From Caulobacter segnis (GTDB lineage Bacteria; Pseudomonadota; Alphaproteobacteria; Caulobacterales; Caulobacteraceae), in NCBI RefSeq assembly GCF_029543125.1, contig NZ_JARQWW010000005.1, positions 1 through 64,000 on the forward strand: DNA of 64,000 nt, in the 5' to 3' direction. Shown here in pieces: positions 29,933 through 38,563 of the stretch. Below the pieces are notes generated by a model that had not been told where the DNA came from, made no database searches, and was given only the letters and a program-made list of their open reading frames with translations. The stretch's first letter is position 1. Each line of letters opens with the position of its first letter. A program made the translations under genes and the position numbers.

Positions 29933-30982
29933 CTAGAACCGCCTCGGGTCGAACCGGGCGGCCAAGGGGCCGGCGTCTTCGTTGTTCACATAAGCAGCGA
30001 TCATATTGGCGATGACCGGCGCCAGAAGCCAGCCGTTGCGACGCGCGCCGACCGCCAGGATGACGCCCGGAGCCACCACCGGTCCCACCAGCGGCAGACC
30101 ATCCGCCGTCGCCCCGCGTACTGCGGCCGACGCCTCGAACTTTGCGCCGTCAAGCGCTGGCAACAGACGTGTCGCCCGCGCGGTCAGGGCGTCGATCACC
30201 TCCGGGTCCACATCCCGGTCCGCGCGGCCCTGCTCCATGGTCGCGCCGACGATCAGACCATCAGGCGACGGGCAGATATAGATGCCTTCCCCGCGCAGCA
30301 CGGGTCCGTCGACGATCACATCCCGCGCCTGGGCGATCTGGCCCTTGATCGGCAGGACGGTGCTCAGTTCCGGCGCGACGGCCTCCAGCCCGTGCCCGCC
30401 GCCGGTAGCGATGACCAGCTTGTCAGCTGCGATCTTCCGACCGTCGTCGAGCAACGCCTCGCGCCCGTCCCAGCCGACGACCTGAGCGGCGATGAACTCG
30501 GCGCCGTGGGCCCCGGCGGAATCCCGCAAGGCCGCTAGGGCCTGCAATGACCTTAGGCGCAGATCTTCCCGCGACCTCAGGCCGCCCAGCCCAGGCGCAA
30601 TTCCCGGAACCAGGCCCGCGGCTTCCTCGGCGGTGAGCCGCTCGAACGGCGCGCCAGCCTCCGTCAGCCGCGCAGCCCACGTCTCCACGACGTCGGGCGC
30701 GCCGACCGCGACTGCCCCGGAAAAATCAAGTTCGACACCATGGACCTGTGCGAAGGCTGGCCACAGATCGCGCGCCTCGGCCAGCATCCGGAAATGCCCG
30801 GCGGAGGCGACGTCAAAGGCCGTCTCCATGGCGGGAGCCAGCATCCCGGCAGCGACGCCGGATGCATTGTCCCCCAGGGCGGCGGCGTCACAGAGGACGA
30901 CTTTGACGCCATGGCGTGCGAAGATCGCCGCCGTGGCGAGTCCGACGGCTCCGCCGCCGGCGATTACGACTCGTTGGTCCAT
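29933..30982 (-). CDS. FAD-dependent oxidoreductase, glycine oxidase (ThiO)-like
   Basis: A 349-residue D-amino-acid-oxidase-type flavoprotein. The dinucleotide-binding motif RVVIAGGGAVGLATAAIFARHG opens the chain, GVAAGMLAPAMET follows as in ThiO, and the C terminus has LAVGARRNGWLLAPVIANM, the FAD-binding signature of glycine/D-amino acid oxidases. It may oxidise glycine or a D-amino acid; no thi genes flank it, so a role in thiazole synthesis is unproven. The ATG giving MDQRVVIAG was chosen because the Rossmann motif begins there. Confidence 0.85.
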   Translation of the reverse strand: MDQRVVIAGGGAVGLATAAIFARHGVKVVLCDAAALGDNASGVAAGMLAPAMETAFDVASAGHFRMLAEARDLWPAFAQVHGVELDFSGAVAVGAPDVVETWAARLTEAGAPFERLTAEEAAGLVPGIAPGLGGLRSREDLRLRSLQALAALRDSAGAHGAEFIAAQVVGWDGREALLDDGRKIAADKLVIATGGGHGLEAVAPELSTVLPIKGQIAQARDVIVDGPVLRGEGIYICPSPDGLIVGATMEQGRADRDVDPEVIDALTARATRLLPALDGAKFEASAAVRGATADGLPLVGPVVAPGVILAVGARRNGWLLAPVIANMIAAYVNNEDAGPLAARFDPRRF

Positions 30983-31080
30983 GCCGGCAAAGCAACGATC
31001 AGGCCCCCCTGCGTCAAGCCTTGCCCAGCGCATCACGATTCGGACAACGCCGTTACGCGCGCGAGTGAGTTGGAGGCGCC

Positions 31081-31650
31081 GTGCAGATTTTTCGTAATTC
31101 GGATCGAATCGTCAGTCCCTGGCGGAACGGCGGCGGTGTGACCGCTGAGATCGTCGTCAGTCCCCAGGGCGCGAACTTCGAGGACATGGACTGGCGCGCA
31201 AGCTTGGCCCGGGTGGAGCAGGATGGACCTTTCTCCTCATTTCCGGGGGTTGATCGCGTGCTCACCGTCGTCGACGGCGACATGAGCCTGAGGCTCAATG
31301 AAGGGCCGGCCGTCAAAATCGACGCCGCGACCTCTCCATTGTCCTTTCCGGGCGAGACATCAATCCAGGCGCGCACCTCTTCCGGCGCCAGCGTGCTGAA
31401 CATCTTCGTCCGCCGGGGTCACTGGCGCGCCACTGCGGAACGCCTGACAGTCTCGGCGCCCCGTTCATTCCCGGTGGATCCCCCTGCCCTGGTCTATGCC
31501 GTGGATGATCTCAGCGTGCGCGTCGGCGATACGGCCAAGGCCCTGCACGCCGGCGACGCCATCCTTCTGAAGACGCCGGCCGAGCTGCGTCTCTCCGCGC
31601 CGGGTCCTTCGGCGCGCTCCGTCGTGGTGAGACTGTTCCCGATCGCCTAG
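31081..31650 (+). CDS. HutD/Ves family protein
   Basis: A 189-residue double-stranded beta-helix protein. The family opening SPWRNGGGVTAEIVVSP is clear, as is WRASLARVEQDGPFSSFPGVDR. HutD proteins are found with histidine-utilisation genes in other bacteria and may bind formylglutamate or act in regulation, but no hut gene is near here. The start is GTG at 31081 with GGAGG four bases upstream. Its stop overlaps the convergent TetR gene by four bases. Confidence 0.9.
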   Translation: MQIFRNSDRIVSPWRNGGGVTAEIVVSPQGANFEDMDWRASLARVEQDGPFSSFPGVDRVLTVVDGDMSLRLNEGPAVKIDAATSPLSFPGETSIQARTSSGASVLNIFVRRGHWRATAERLTVSAPRSFPVDPPALVYAVDDLSVRVGDTAKALHAGDAILLKTPAELRLSAPGPSARSVVVRLFPIA

Positions 31651-32213
31651 TCGATGCAGCGCTGGATGATGTCGGCCAGCCGGCGCTCCATGTCCGTCAA
31701 TTGCGCTTCATCGAGATCGAAGTCGGCGACCAGGGCGCGGGAGATGCTCAGCCCCATGATGATCGCGCCGACGATCCGCGCGCACACCCTGGCGCTGTCG
31801 CCGCCGATATAGGCGTCCAGCCGGTCGTAGAAGCGATCACGGCCCATGACGCGGATGGCCTCCGAGGCCTTGGGCGAGGCGGACGACCGCAGCATGATCA
31901 GGAAGCAGTCGAGCTTCTCGCTGTCCTGCGGCTCGTGAAGCATCATGTGCGCCACGTGGGCGCCGAACTGATCGCGCTCCACGTCGAACAGGTCGCTGGG
32001 GTCGCCCGTGTTGCAGACCTCGACGAACAAATCTTCCTTCGAGCCGAAGTAGCGGGAGATCAGCGCCGGATCGACGCCGGCGTCCGACGCCACGTCCCTG
32101 ACGCCGACACTGTCATAGGCCTCACGTGAGAATCGCGCACGAGCGGCGCCTAAAATGGCGGCTCGGGTAGCCGCGGCATTGCGCGTTCGGGGAGAAGCAC
32201 CCACGTCCGTCAA
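31647..32213 (-). CDS. TetR-family repressor, probable regulator of the RND pump
   Basis: A 188-residue regulator with an N-terminal TetR helix-turn-helix (RAAILGAARARFSREAYDSV, then VASDAGVDPALISRYFGSKEDLF) and a helical ligand domain. It is divergent from a complete RND efflux operon, the typical arrangement of AcrR-like local repressors. A perfect palindrome in the intergenic region (32244-32259) is its probable operator. The inducer is unknown. Confidence 0.92.
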   Translation of the reverse strand: MTDVGASPRTRNAAATRAAILGAARARFSREAYDSVGVRDVASDAGVDPALISRYFGSKEDLFVEVCNTGDPSDLFDVERDQFGAHVAHMMLHEPQDSEKLDCFLIMLRSSASPKASEAIRVMGRDRFYDRLDAYIGGDSARVCARIVGAIIMGLSISRALVADFDLDEAQLTDMERRLADIIQRCID

Positions 32214-32243
32214 AGGCTCTTTCCTAAATTGTCTGTCATTCGC

Positions 32244-32259
32244 GTCAACGACTGTTGAC
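32244..32259. promoter_or_regulatory. Palindromic operator between tetR and the RND operon
   Basis: GTCAAC-GACT-GTTGAC, two perfect 6-bp arms around a 4-base spacer. The right arm overlaps a TTGACT (32255-32260) that can serve as a -35 element for the efflux operon, and a further GTTGAC half-site occurs at 32295-32300. A repressor bound here would block RNA polymerase. Confidence 0.55.
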
Positions 32260-32285
32260 TTACATACCCCAAGTCGGGCTAGAAG
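32255..32285 (+). promoter_or_regulatory. Putative sigma-70-type promoter of the RND efflux operon
   Basis: TTGACT at 32255-32260 followed, 17 bases on, by GCTAGAAG (32278-32285), which resembles the alphaproteobacterial -10 region described in Caulobacter (GCTANAWC). It lies 53 bp upstream of the adaptor gene start. Spacing is a little longer than the Caulobacter consensus, so confidence is limited. Confidence 0.4.
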
Positions 32286-32338
32286 TCACCGCCTGTTGAC
32301 ATGGGCTTCCCTTACGGAAGCTCAAACTGGGGAATAGA

Positions 32339-33478
32339 ATGCGCAAGATCCTCGCCGTCGCCGCCATCGGCGCGACCGGAATCGTCCTGACCGCCTGCGG
32401 TCCGAAGGCTGCTCAGCCTCAAGGCGGTCCGCCCCAGGTGTCTGTCGCAACGCCCCTTCAGGAGCGCGTCGTCGACTGGAACGACTTCGTCGGCCGCTTC
32501 GAGGCGCCGCAGTCGGTCCAGGTCCGCGCCCGCGCGGGCGGCTACATCCAGGCCATCCATTTCCGCGACGGCCAGCAGGTGAAGGCGGGCCAGTTGCTCT
32601 TCACCCTGGACCCCCGCCCCGCCCAGGCCGCCGTCGCCTCCGCCAAGGCCCAGGCTGACCAGGCCCGCAACGACCTGAAGCGCGCCGAAAGCCTGCTGGC
32701 CGCCACGGCCATCTCCCGCGAGGAGTTCGAAACCCGCCGCGCCGCCGCCCAGGTGGCCGACGCCGCCCTGCGCGCCCGCGAGCTGGACCTGGAGTTCACC
32801 CGCGTGACCGCGCCGGTGTCCGGCACGATCTCCGATCGCCGCGTGGACGCCGGCAACGTCATCTCGGGCGGCACGTCCAACGCCGACGTGCTGACCACCA
32901 TCGTCTCCACCAACCCCATCCACTTCGTCTTCGAATCCTCGGAAGCCCAGCTCCTGACCCAGCAACGCCAGTCCGGCCGCGCCGGGGGACAGGTGAAGGT
33001 TCGTCTGCAGGACGAGGCGGAGTACCGCTGGAACGGCACGGTCGACTTCTCCGACAACGCGGTGGACGCCAGCTCCGGCTCGTTCCGCATGCGCGCCGTC
33101 GTCAACAACCCCAACGGCTTCCTGAAGCCCGGCATGTTCGGCCGCGCCCGCGTGGAAGGCTCCGGCGCCTACAACGCCATGCTGATCCCGCAAGAAGCCG
33201 TGGTCGCCGACGGCGCCCGGAAGGTCGCCTATGTGGTGGCCGGCGACGGTGCCGTCACGGTGAAGCCCATCCAGCTCGGCCCGCTCAGCGGCGGCCTGCG
33301 CGTGGTCAAGACCGGCCTTCGTCCGGATGACCGCGTGATCGTCAACGGCATCCAGCGCGCCCAGCCGGGCCAGAAGGTCACCGCCGTCAATTCGACGATC
33401 TCGCGCAAGGCCGGCGGCGAAGCCCCGCCGCAACTCGCCGCGCCCACGCCCGCCGCAACCGCGACGCCGGTCCAGTAG
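32339..33478 (+). CDS. RND efflux periplasmic adaptor (membrane fusion protein)
   Basis: A 379-residue AcrA/MexA-type lipoprotein. The signal peptide ends in the lipobox LTAC (Cys19), so the mature protein is anchored by lipid on the inner membrane. A biotinyl-lipoyl half-motif (RARAGGYIQAIHFRDGQQVKAGQLLFTLDP) precedes the coiled-coil hairpin (ASAKAQADQARNDLKRAESL), and the second half (VTAPVSGTISDRRVDAGNVI) follows. The beta-barrel and proximal domains complete it. It links the inner-membrane pump to the outer-membrane channel encoded downstream. Confidence 0.95.
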   Translation: MRKILAVAAIGATGIVLTACGPKAAQPQGGPPQVSVATPLQERVVDWNDFVGRFEAPQSVQVRARAGGYIQAIHFRDGQQVKAGQLLFTLDPRPAQAAVASAKAQADQARNDLKRAESLLAATAISREEFETRRAAAQVADAALRARELDLEFTRVTAPVSGTISDRRVDAGNVISGGTSNADVLTTIVSTNPIHFVFESSEAQLLTQQRQSGRAGGQVKVRLQDEAEYRWNGTVDFSDNAVDASSGSFRMRAVVNNPNGFLKPGMFGRARVEGSGAYNAMLIPQEAVVADGARKVAYVVAGDGAVTVKPIQLGPLSGGLRVVKTGLRPDDRVIVNGIQRAQPGQKVTAVNSTISRKAGGEAPPQLAAPTPAATATPVQ

Positions 33479-33490
33479 AGCCCGCGACCC

Positions 33491-36400
33491 ATGCGCCTTT
33501 CGCACTTCTTCATCGACCGACCGATCTTCGCGGTCGTCATTTCGGTGTTCATCAGCCTGATCGGCGCCTTCGCCTATCCGCTGCTGCCGCTCGCCCAGTA
33601 TCCCGAGATCGCGCCGCCCACGATCGCGGTCGCCGCCACCTATCCGGGCGCCTCCGCCGAGATCCTGGCCGAGACCGTCGCCGCTCCCATCGAACAGGAG
33701 ATCAACGGCGTCGAGGACATGCTCTACATGACCTCGTCGTCGGCCAACGGCCTGGCGCAGATCACCGTCACCTTCAAGCCGGGAACGGATCTCGACGCCG
33801 CCCAGGTGCTGGTGCAGAACCGCGTCGCCCTCGCCGAGCCGCGCCTGCCCGAGCAGGTGCGCCAGATCGGCGTGCAGGTGAACAAGCAGTCCACGGGCTT
33901 CCTGATGCTGGTCGCCCTGACCAGCAAGGATCCCAACACCGACATCGACTACATCGGCAACTACGCCAACGCGACGCTGCGCGACCAACTGCTGCGCATT
34001 GAGGGCGTGGGCGGTGTGCAGGTGTTCGGCGGCGGCCTCTATTCCATGCGTGTCTGGATCGATCCCAGCCGCGCCGCCGCGCGTGATCTGACCGCCAGCG
34101 AGATCGTCACGGCCCTGCGCACCCAGAACGTGCAGGTGGCCGCCGGCTCGGTCGGCCAGCCTCCTTTCGGCGGGAACACCGCCATGGAGATGCCGGTCCA
34201 GGTGGAAGGCCGCCTGTCCGATCCGGAAGAGTTCGCCGACGTCGTCATCAAGACCGACGCCAACGGCCGCGTGACCCGCGTCCGCGACGTGGCCCGTGTG
34301 GAGCTCGGCTCCCAGGACTACGGCATCCGCGGCTACTTCAGCGGCAACCGCGGCATCGGCATGGCGATCATCCAGCAGCCGGGCTCCAACGCCCTGGCCA
34401 CGGCTGACCGCGTGCTCGCCACGGTCGAGCAAGCCAAGGCGACCTTCCCTCAGGGTGTCAGCTACTCGATCCCCTACAACCCCACCGAATACGTCGCCGC
34501 CTCGGTGGAGTCTGTGCAGCACACCCTGGTGGAAGCCATCGTGCTGGTGGTCATCGTGGTGCTGGTCTTCCTGCAGACCTGGCGCGCCGCGATCATTCCC
34601 ATCATCGCCATCCCGGTCGCCCTGGTCGGCACCTTCGCGGTGCAGCTGGCGCTGGGCTTCTCGATCAACTCCCTGTCGCTGTTCGCCCTCGTGCTCGCCG
34701 TCGGCATCGTCGTCGACGACGCCATCGTCGTGGTCGAGAACGTGGAGCGGAATCTCAGGATGGGCATGACCCCCAGGGAGGCCGCCTACCGGACCATGGA
34801 CGAAGTGTCCGGCGCCCTGATCGCCATCGGCCTCGTGTTGACGGCGGTGTTCGTGCCGACCGCCTTCGTCTCCGGCATCCCAGGGCAGTTCTATCGCCAG
34901 TTCGCGGTGACCATCACCGCGGCCTCGCTGATCTCCCTGCTGGTGTCGCTGACCCTGTCGCCCGCCCTCGCCGCCCTGCTGCTCAAGCCGCACAAGGAAG
35001 GCCACGAGAACCAGGGCCCCCGCTGGCTGCGCCCGCTGCAGTATGCCGGCAAGCGCTTCAACGACGGCTTCGACTGGCTGAGCGACCGCTACGGCCGCCT
35101 CACCGGCCGCCTGATCCGCGCCAGCATGATCGTGCTCATCGTCTATGGCGGCCTGCTGCTGGTCACCGGCTGGCGCCTGGGCGCCACCCCCGCCGGCTTC
35201 ATCCCGCAGCAGGACCAGGGCGTGCTGATCGGCGTCGTCCAGATGCCTCCCGGCGCCTCGCTGGAACGCACCGACGCCCTGCTCGCCCAGACGGCCAAGG
35301 CCGTTTCGGAAATGCCGGGCGTGGAGAGCGTCGCCTCCTTCGCGGGCCTCGACGGCGCCAGCTTCTCGCAGGCCTCCAACGCGGGCACCATGTTCGTCCG
35401 CCTGAAGGATTGGGAAGAGCGCGGCTCCGACCTGTCGGCCGACAACCTCGCCGGCGCCATCATGCAGAAGATGGGCGCCGTGCAGGAAGCCAGCGTCTTC
35501 GTCCTGTCGCCCCCGCCCGTCCAGGGTCTGGGCAACGGCGGCGGCTTCAAGATGATGGTGCAGGACCGCTCCGGCGCCGGCTATCCGGCCCTGGAAGGCG
35601 CCGCCTTCGCCATGATGGGCGCCGCGGCTCAGGACCCGGAACTGCAGCAGGTCTTCACCCAATTCAACACCCGCTCGCCCCGCATCGCGGCCGACATCGA
35701 CCGCGACAAGGCTCTGCTGCTCGGCGTCCAGCCCAGCGAGGTCTATTCCACGCTCGGCACCTATCTGGGTTCGAACTACGTCAACGACTTCAACATGCTG
35801 GGCCGCACCTTCCGCGTGACCGCCCAGGCCGAACCCACCCAGCGCGACGACGTGGCCGACATCGGCGACCTCAAGGTCCGCTCGACCTCGGGCGGCATGG
35901 TCCCGCTCGGCTCAGTGGCCAACCTGCGCGACGACACCGGTCCGGTGCGCGTGGTGCGCTTCAACCTGTTCCCGGCGGCTGAGCTGCAGGGCCAGGCTGC
36001 GCCCGGCGTCTCGTCGGCTCAGGCCATCGAGAAGATGGAGGCCATGGCCGCCCAGACCCTGCCCAAGGGGTTCAGCTACGAGTGGACGGAACTGGCCTTC
36101 CAGGAAAAGGCGGCCGGCAACACCGCCGCCCTGATCTTCGGCCTGGCCGTTGTGTTCGTGTTCCTCGTGCTGGCCGCCCAGTACGAAGCCTTCACCCTGC
36201 CCCTGGCGGTGATCCTGATCGTGCCGATGTGCATTCTCGCGGCCATCATAGGGGTCAACATCCGCGGCCTGGACAACAACATCCTGGTCCAGATCGGCTT
36301 CGTGGTGCTCGTCGGCCTCGCCGCCAAGAACGCCATCCTCATCGTGGAGTTCGCCAAGCAGGCCGAGGAGCAGGATGGCCAGGACCGCTTCGAGGCGGCC

Positions 36401-36706
36401 GTGACCGCCGCCCGCACGCGCCTGCGTCCGATCCTGATGACGTCCTTCGCCTTCATCCTGGGCGTCGTGCCCCTGATGCTGGCGACGGGTCCGGGGCAGG
36501 AGATGCGCCAATCGCTGGGCACCTCGGTGTTCTCGGGGATGCTGGGCGTGACCTTCTTCGGCCTGATCTTCACCCCGGTGTTCTACGTGCTCTGCCGCTG
36601 GATCGCCCAGCGCCTGCCCAAGCCGGCGGCCAAGGAGCGGACCTACCCGACCACGGGCGGCTCCACGCCGCACGACCCGGTCACCGACAACGACGGAGCC
36701 CACTGA
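33491..36706 (+). CDS. RND efflux pump, HAE1 family (AcrB-like) inner-membrane subunit
   Basis: A 1071-residue proton-driven drug exporter with twelve membrane helices and two large periplasmic loops. It opens with FFIDRPIFAVVISVFISLIG, the HAE1 signature. Helix 4 carries the proton-relay pair in VGIVVDDAIVVVENVER, and a partner Lys lies in VVLVGLAAKNAILIVEFA. GMTPREAAYRTMDEVSGALIAIGLVL is also typical. It starts 12 bp after the adaptor gene and its stop overlaps the next ATG (TGATG). Substrates are probably hydrophobic or cationic compounds, not determinable here. Confidence 0.96.
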   Translation: MRLSHFFIDRPIFAVVISVFISLIGAFAYPLLPLAQYPEIAPPTIAVAATYPGASAEILAETVAAPIEQEINGVEDMLYMTSSSANGLAQITVTFKPGTDLDAAQVLVQNRVALAEPRLPEQVRQIGVQVNKQSTGFLMLVALTSKDPNTDIDYIGNYANATLRDQLLRIEGVGGVQVFGGGLYSMRVWIDPSRAAARDLTASEIVTALRTQNVQVAAGSVGQPPFGGNTAMEMPVQVEGRLSDPEEFADVVIKTDANGRVTRVRDVARVELGSQDYGIRGYFSGNRGIGMAIIQQPGSNALATADRVLATVEQAKATFPQGVSYSIPYNPTEYVAASVESVQHTLVEAIVLVVIVVLVFLQTWRAAIIPIIAIPVALVGTFAVQLALGFSINSLSLFALVLAVGIVVDDAIVVVENVERNLRMGMTPREAAYRTMDEVSGALIAIGLVLTAVFVPTAFVSGIPGQFYRQFAVTITAASLISLLVSLTLSPALAALLLKPHKEGHENQGPRWLRPLQYAGKRFNDGFDWLSDRYGRLTGRLIRASMIVLIVYGGLLLVTGWRLGATPAGFIPQQDQGVLIGVVQMPPGASLERTDALLAQTAKAVSEMPGVESVASFAGLDGASFSQASNAGTMFVRLKDWEERGSDLSADNLAGAIMQKMGAVQEASVFVLSPPPVQGLGNGGGFKMMVQDRSGAGYPALEGAAFAMMGAAAQDPELQQVFTQFNTRSPRIAADIDRDKALLLGVQPSEVYSTLGTYLGSNYVNDFNMLGRTFRVTAQAEPTQRDDVADIGDLKVRSTSGGMVPLGSVANLRDDTGPVRVVRFNLFPAAELQGQAAPGVSSAQAIEKMEAMAAQTLPKGFSYEWTELAFQEKAAGNTAALIFGLAVVFVFLVLAAQYEAFTLPLAVILIVPMCILAAIIGVNIRGLDNNILVQIGFVVLVGLAAKNAILIVEFAKQAEEQDGQDRFEAAVTAARTRLRPILMTSFAFILGVVPLMLATGPGQEMRQSLGTSVFSGMLGVTFFGLIFTPVFYVLCRWIAQRLPKPAAKERTYPTTGGSTPHDPVTDNDGAH

Positions 36707-38112
36707 TGCGCCGCCTCTCCCGCGTGCTCATCATGAGCGCCTCCGCCACTGTCCTGACCGCCTGCGCGGTCGGCCCGGACTACGTGAAGCCCGAGAGCAT
36801 CCCCACCCAGGCCGCTTTCGTCAGCGCAGCCAATCCCGCCTTCACCCAGGCGGCTCCGGCTGGCGACTGGTGGCGGCTGTTCCAGGCCCCGGCCCTCGAC
36901 GCCCTGGTCGCCCAGGCGCTGGAGGCCAACAAGGACATCGCCGTGGCCTCGGCGAACCTGGCCCAGGTGCGCGCCTCGCTCAGCGAGGCCCGCGCCGGCC
37001 GCCTGCCGACCACGACCGCCTCGGCCTCTGTCCGCAGCGTGCGCCAGCAGGTCCAGCCCGGGACGCCGCCCTTCGAGGCGGACGTCTATAACGCCGGCTT
37101 CGACATGAACTACGAGGTCGACATCTTCGGCCGCGTCAGCCGCAACATCGAAGCCGTCCGCGCCGATCGCGACGCAGCCCAGGCGGCGCTCGACGCCACC
37201 CGCCTGACCGTGGCGGCCGAAACCGCCCGGGCCTTCGCCGACGCCTGCGCCGCCAATGTGCAGATCGAGGTGGCCAACCGCACCCTCGGCCTGCAGCAGG
37301 AGACCCTGGGCCTGACCCGCAGCCAGTTCGACAACGGACGCGGCACGGGCCTCGACGTCTCCCGCGCGGCCACCCAGGTGGAGAACACCCGCGCCACCCT
37401 GCCGCCCCTGCTGGCGGCCAAGGATGCCGCCCTGTTCCGCCTGGCGGTCCTGACCGGCCAGCCGCCGGCCCAGATCCCGGTCAGCGCCCGCGACTGCACG
37501 ACCATCCCGCAAGTGGCCTCGGCCATTCCGGTGGGCGACGGCGCCGGCCTGCTGGTCCGCCGCCCGGACGTGCGCCAGGCCGAACGCCGCCTGGCCGCCG
37601 CCACCGCCCGCATCGGCGTGGCCACCGCCGCGCTCTATCCGCAGGTGACCCTGGGCGGGAACATCGGCTCGACCGCGCTCAAGGCTGGCGACCTGCTGGA
37701 CGACTACACCTTCAGCGTCGGGCCGCTGATCTCTTGGAGCTTCCCGAACATCCTCGCCACCCGCGCCCGCATCAAGCAGGCCGGCGCGGCAGCTGACGCT
37801 GCCTTGGCGACCTTCGAGCAAGCCAACCTCGTGGCCCTGCAGGAGACGGAGACGGCCTTGTCCGCCTACGCGCGTGAACTGGACCGCCGCTCGGCCCTGC
37901 GCCGCGGCAGGGATCAGAGCCGCGAGGCCCTGCGTCTGGCGCGCATGCGCTACGACGCCGGCGTGGACAGCTTCCTGACCGTCCTGGACGCCCAGCGCAC
38001 CCTCGCCTCCTTGGAGGCGCAGCTGGCCCAGTCGGAGGCCGCCGTGACCACCAACCAGATCGTCCTGTTCAAGGCCCTGGGCGGCGGCTGGGAAACCCCG
38101 GCGGCGGAATAA
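36706..38112 (+). CDS. Outer-membrane efflux lipoprotein, NodT family
   Basis: TolC-like outer-membrane channel of 468 residues, lipid-anchored: signal peptide ending in the lipobox LTAC (Cys19). NodT hallmarks are AVGPDYVKPE at the mature N terminus, WWRLFQAPALDALVAQALEAN, LLVRRPDVRQAERRLAAATARIGVATA and the closing RYDAGVDSFLTVLDAQRTL. It completes the tripartite pump. The first codon overlaps the pump stop codon by one base. An intrinsic terminator follows 34 bp after the stop. Confidence 0.95.
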   Translation: MRRLSRVLIMSASATVLTACAVGPDYVKPESIPTQAAFVSAANPAFTQAAPAGDWWRLFQAPALDALVAQALEANKDIAVASANLAQVRASLSEARAGRLPTTTASASVRSVRQQVQPGTPPFEADVYNAGFDMNYEVDIFGRVSRNIEAVRADRDAAQAALDATRLTVAAETARAFADACAANVQIEVANRTLGLQQETLGLTRSQFDNGRGTGLDVSRAATQVENTRATLPPLLAAKDAALFRLAVLTGQPPAQIPVSARDCTTIPQVASAIPVGDGAGLLVRRPDVRQAERRLAAATARIGVATAALYPQVTLGGNIGSTALKAGDLLDDYTFSVGPLISWSFPNILATRARIKQAGAAADAALATFEQANLVALQETETALSAYARELDRRSALRRGRDQSREALRLARMRYDAGVDSFLTVLDAQRTLASLEAQLAQSEAAVTTNQIVLFKALGGGWETPAAE

Positions 38113-38145
38113 GAAGCCGCTCAATCCTCTAGCCGCTCTGAATGG

Positions 38146-38176
38146 AGGCGGGCGTCCACAGGGCGCCCGCCTTTTT
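38146..38176 (+). terminator. Intrinsic terminator of the RND efflux operon
   Basis: A 9-bp perfect stem AGGCGGGCG / CGCCCGCCT with a 9-base loop, followed directly by TTTT. It lies 34 bp after the stop of the NodT-family gene. Confidence 0.85.
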
Positions 38177-38307
38177 CTATGCCCGAAGCAGCATGAGCTC
38201 GGTTTGCACGCGTCAGAGGCTGGCCGTGGCGCGCCGAAGCGGCTTGAACGCCTCTGCCCCCTCCGGGGGAGCCCTATCAGCCCACAGCCCCTCCGTAGGC
38301 CTTAAAA

Positions 38308-38337
38308 CGAGAAAGGCCCGGCGTCGCCGCCGGGCCT
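38308..38337 (-). terminator. Intrinsic terminator downstream of tRNA-His
   Basis: A 10-bp perfect stem AGGCCCGGCG / CGCCGGGCCT with the loop TCGC. Read on the minus strand it is followed by TTTCTCG and then TTTT, and lies 12 bases after the CCA end of tRNA-His. Confidence 0.75.
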
Positions 38338-38348
38338 CATCAAGCGAA

Positions 38349-38425
38349 TGGTACCACCTCTCAGGTTCGAACTGAGGACCTCTAGAGCCACAATCTAGCG
38401 CTCTAACCAACTGAGCTAAGGCGGC
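38349..38425 (-). tRNA. tRNA-His (GTG anticodon), CCA encoded
   Basis: Minus-strand cloverleaf of 77 bases including the encoded CCA: acceptor GCCGCCT with AGGTGGT, D stem GCTC/GAGC, anticodon stem CTAGA/TCTAG enclosing TTGTGGC (anticodon GTG), T stem CTCAG/CTGAG with TTCGAAC. The discriminator is A73, base pair 1-72 is G-U, and the base before G1 is C, so the normal G-1 of tRNA-His is not encoded. This is the known unusual alphaproteobacterial form recognised by a matching HisRS. Confidence 0.95.
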
Positions 38426-38505
38426 GCATTCGCGAGGGGTGTCCTTTAGTCTCCTGGGCGCTTCGGATCAAGCACGAAGGCGCCTTTCAAGGCCGGATTA
38501 TACCA

Positions 38506-38540
38506 AGAAAAACGCCCCGGAGATTGCTCTCCGGGGCGTT
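38506..38540 (-). terminator. Intrinsic terminator of the exbB-exbD-tonB operon
   Basis: A 13-bp perfect stem (38511-38523 with 38528-38540, AACGCCCCGGAGA and its complement) around the loop TTGC. On the minus strand it runs into TTTTTC; on the plus strand CTTTTTG follows, so it may stop transcription both ways. It is 23 bp past the tonB stop. Confidence 0.85.
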
Positions 38541-38563
38541 CTTTTTGTTCGCTCTCGCGGACC

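Noticed and set aside
32312..35662. Open frame of about 1100 codons on the minus strand opposite the RND pump genes
   Set aside because: Shadow of two well-defined efflux genes; Gly/His/Asp-rich translation without motifs.
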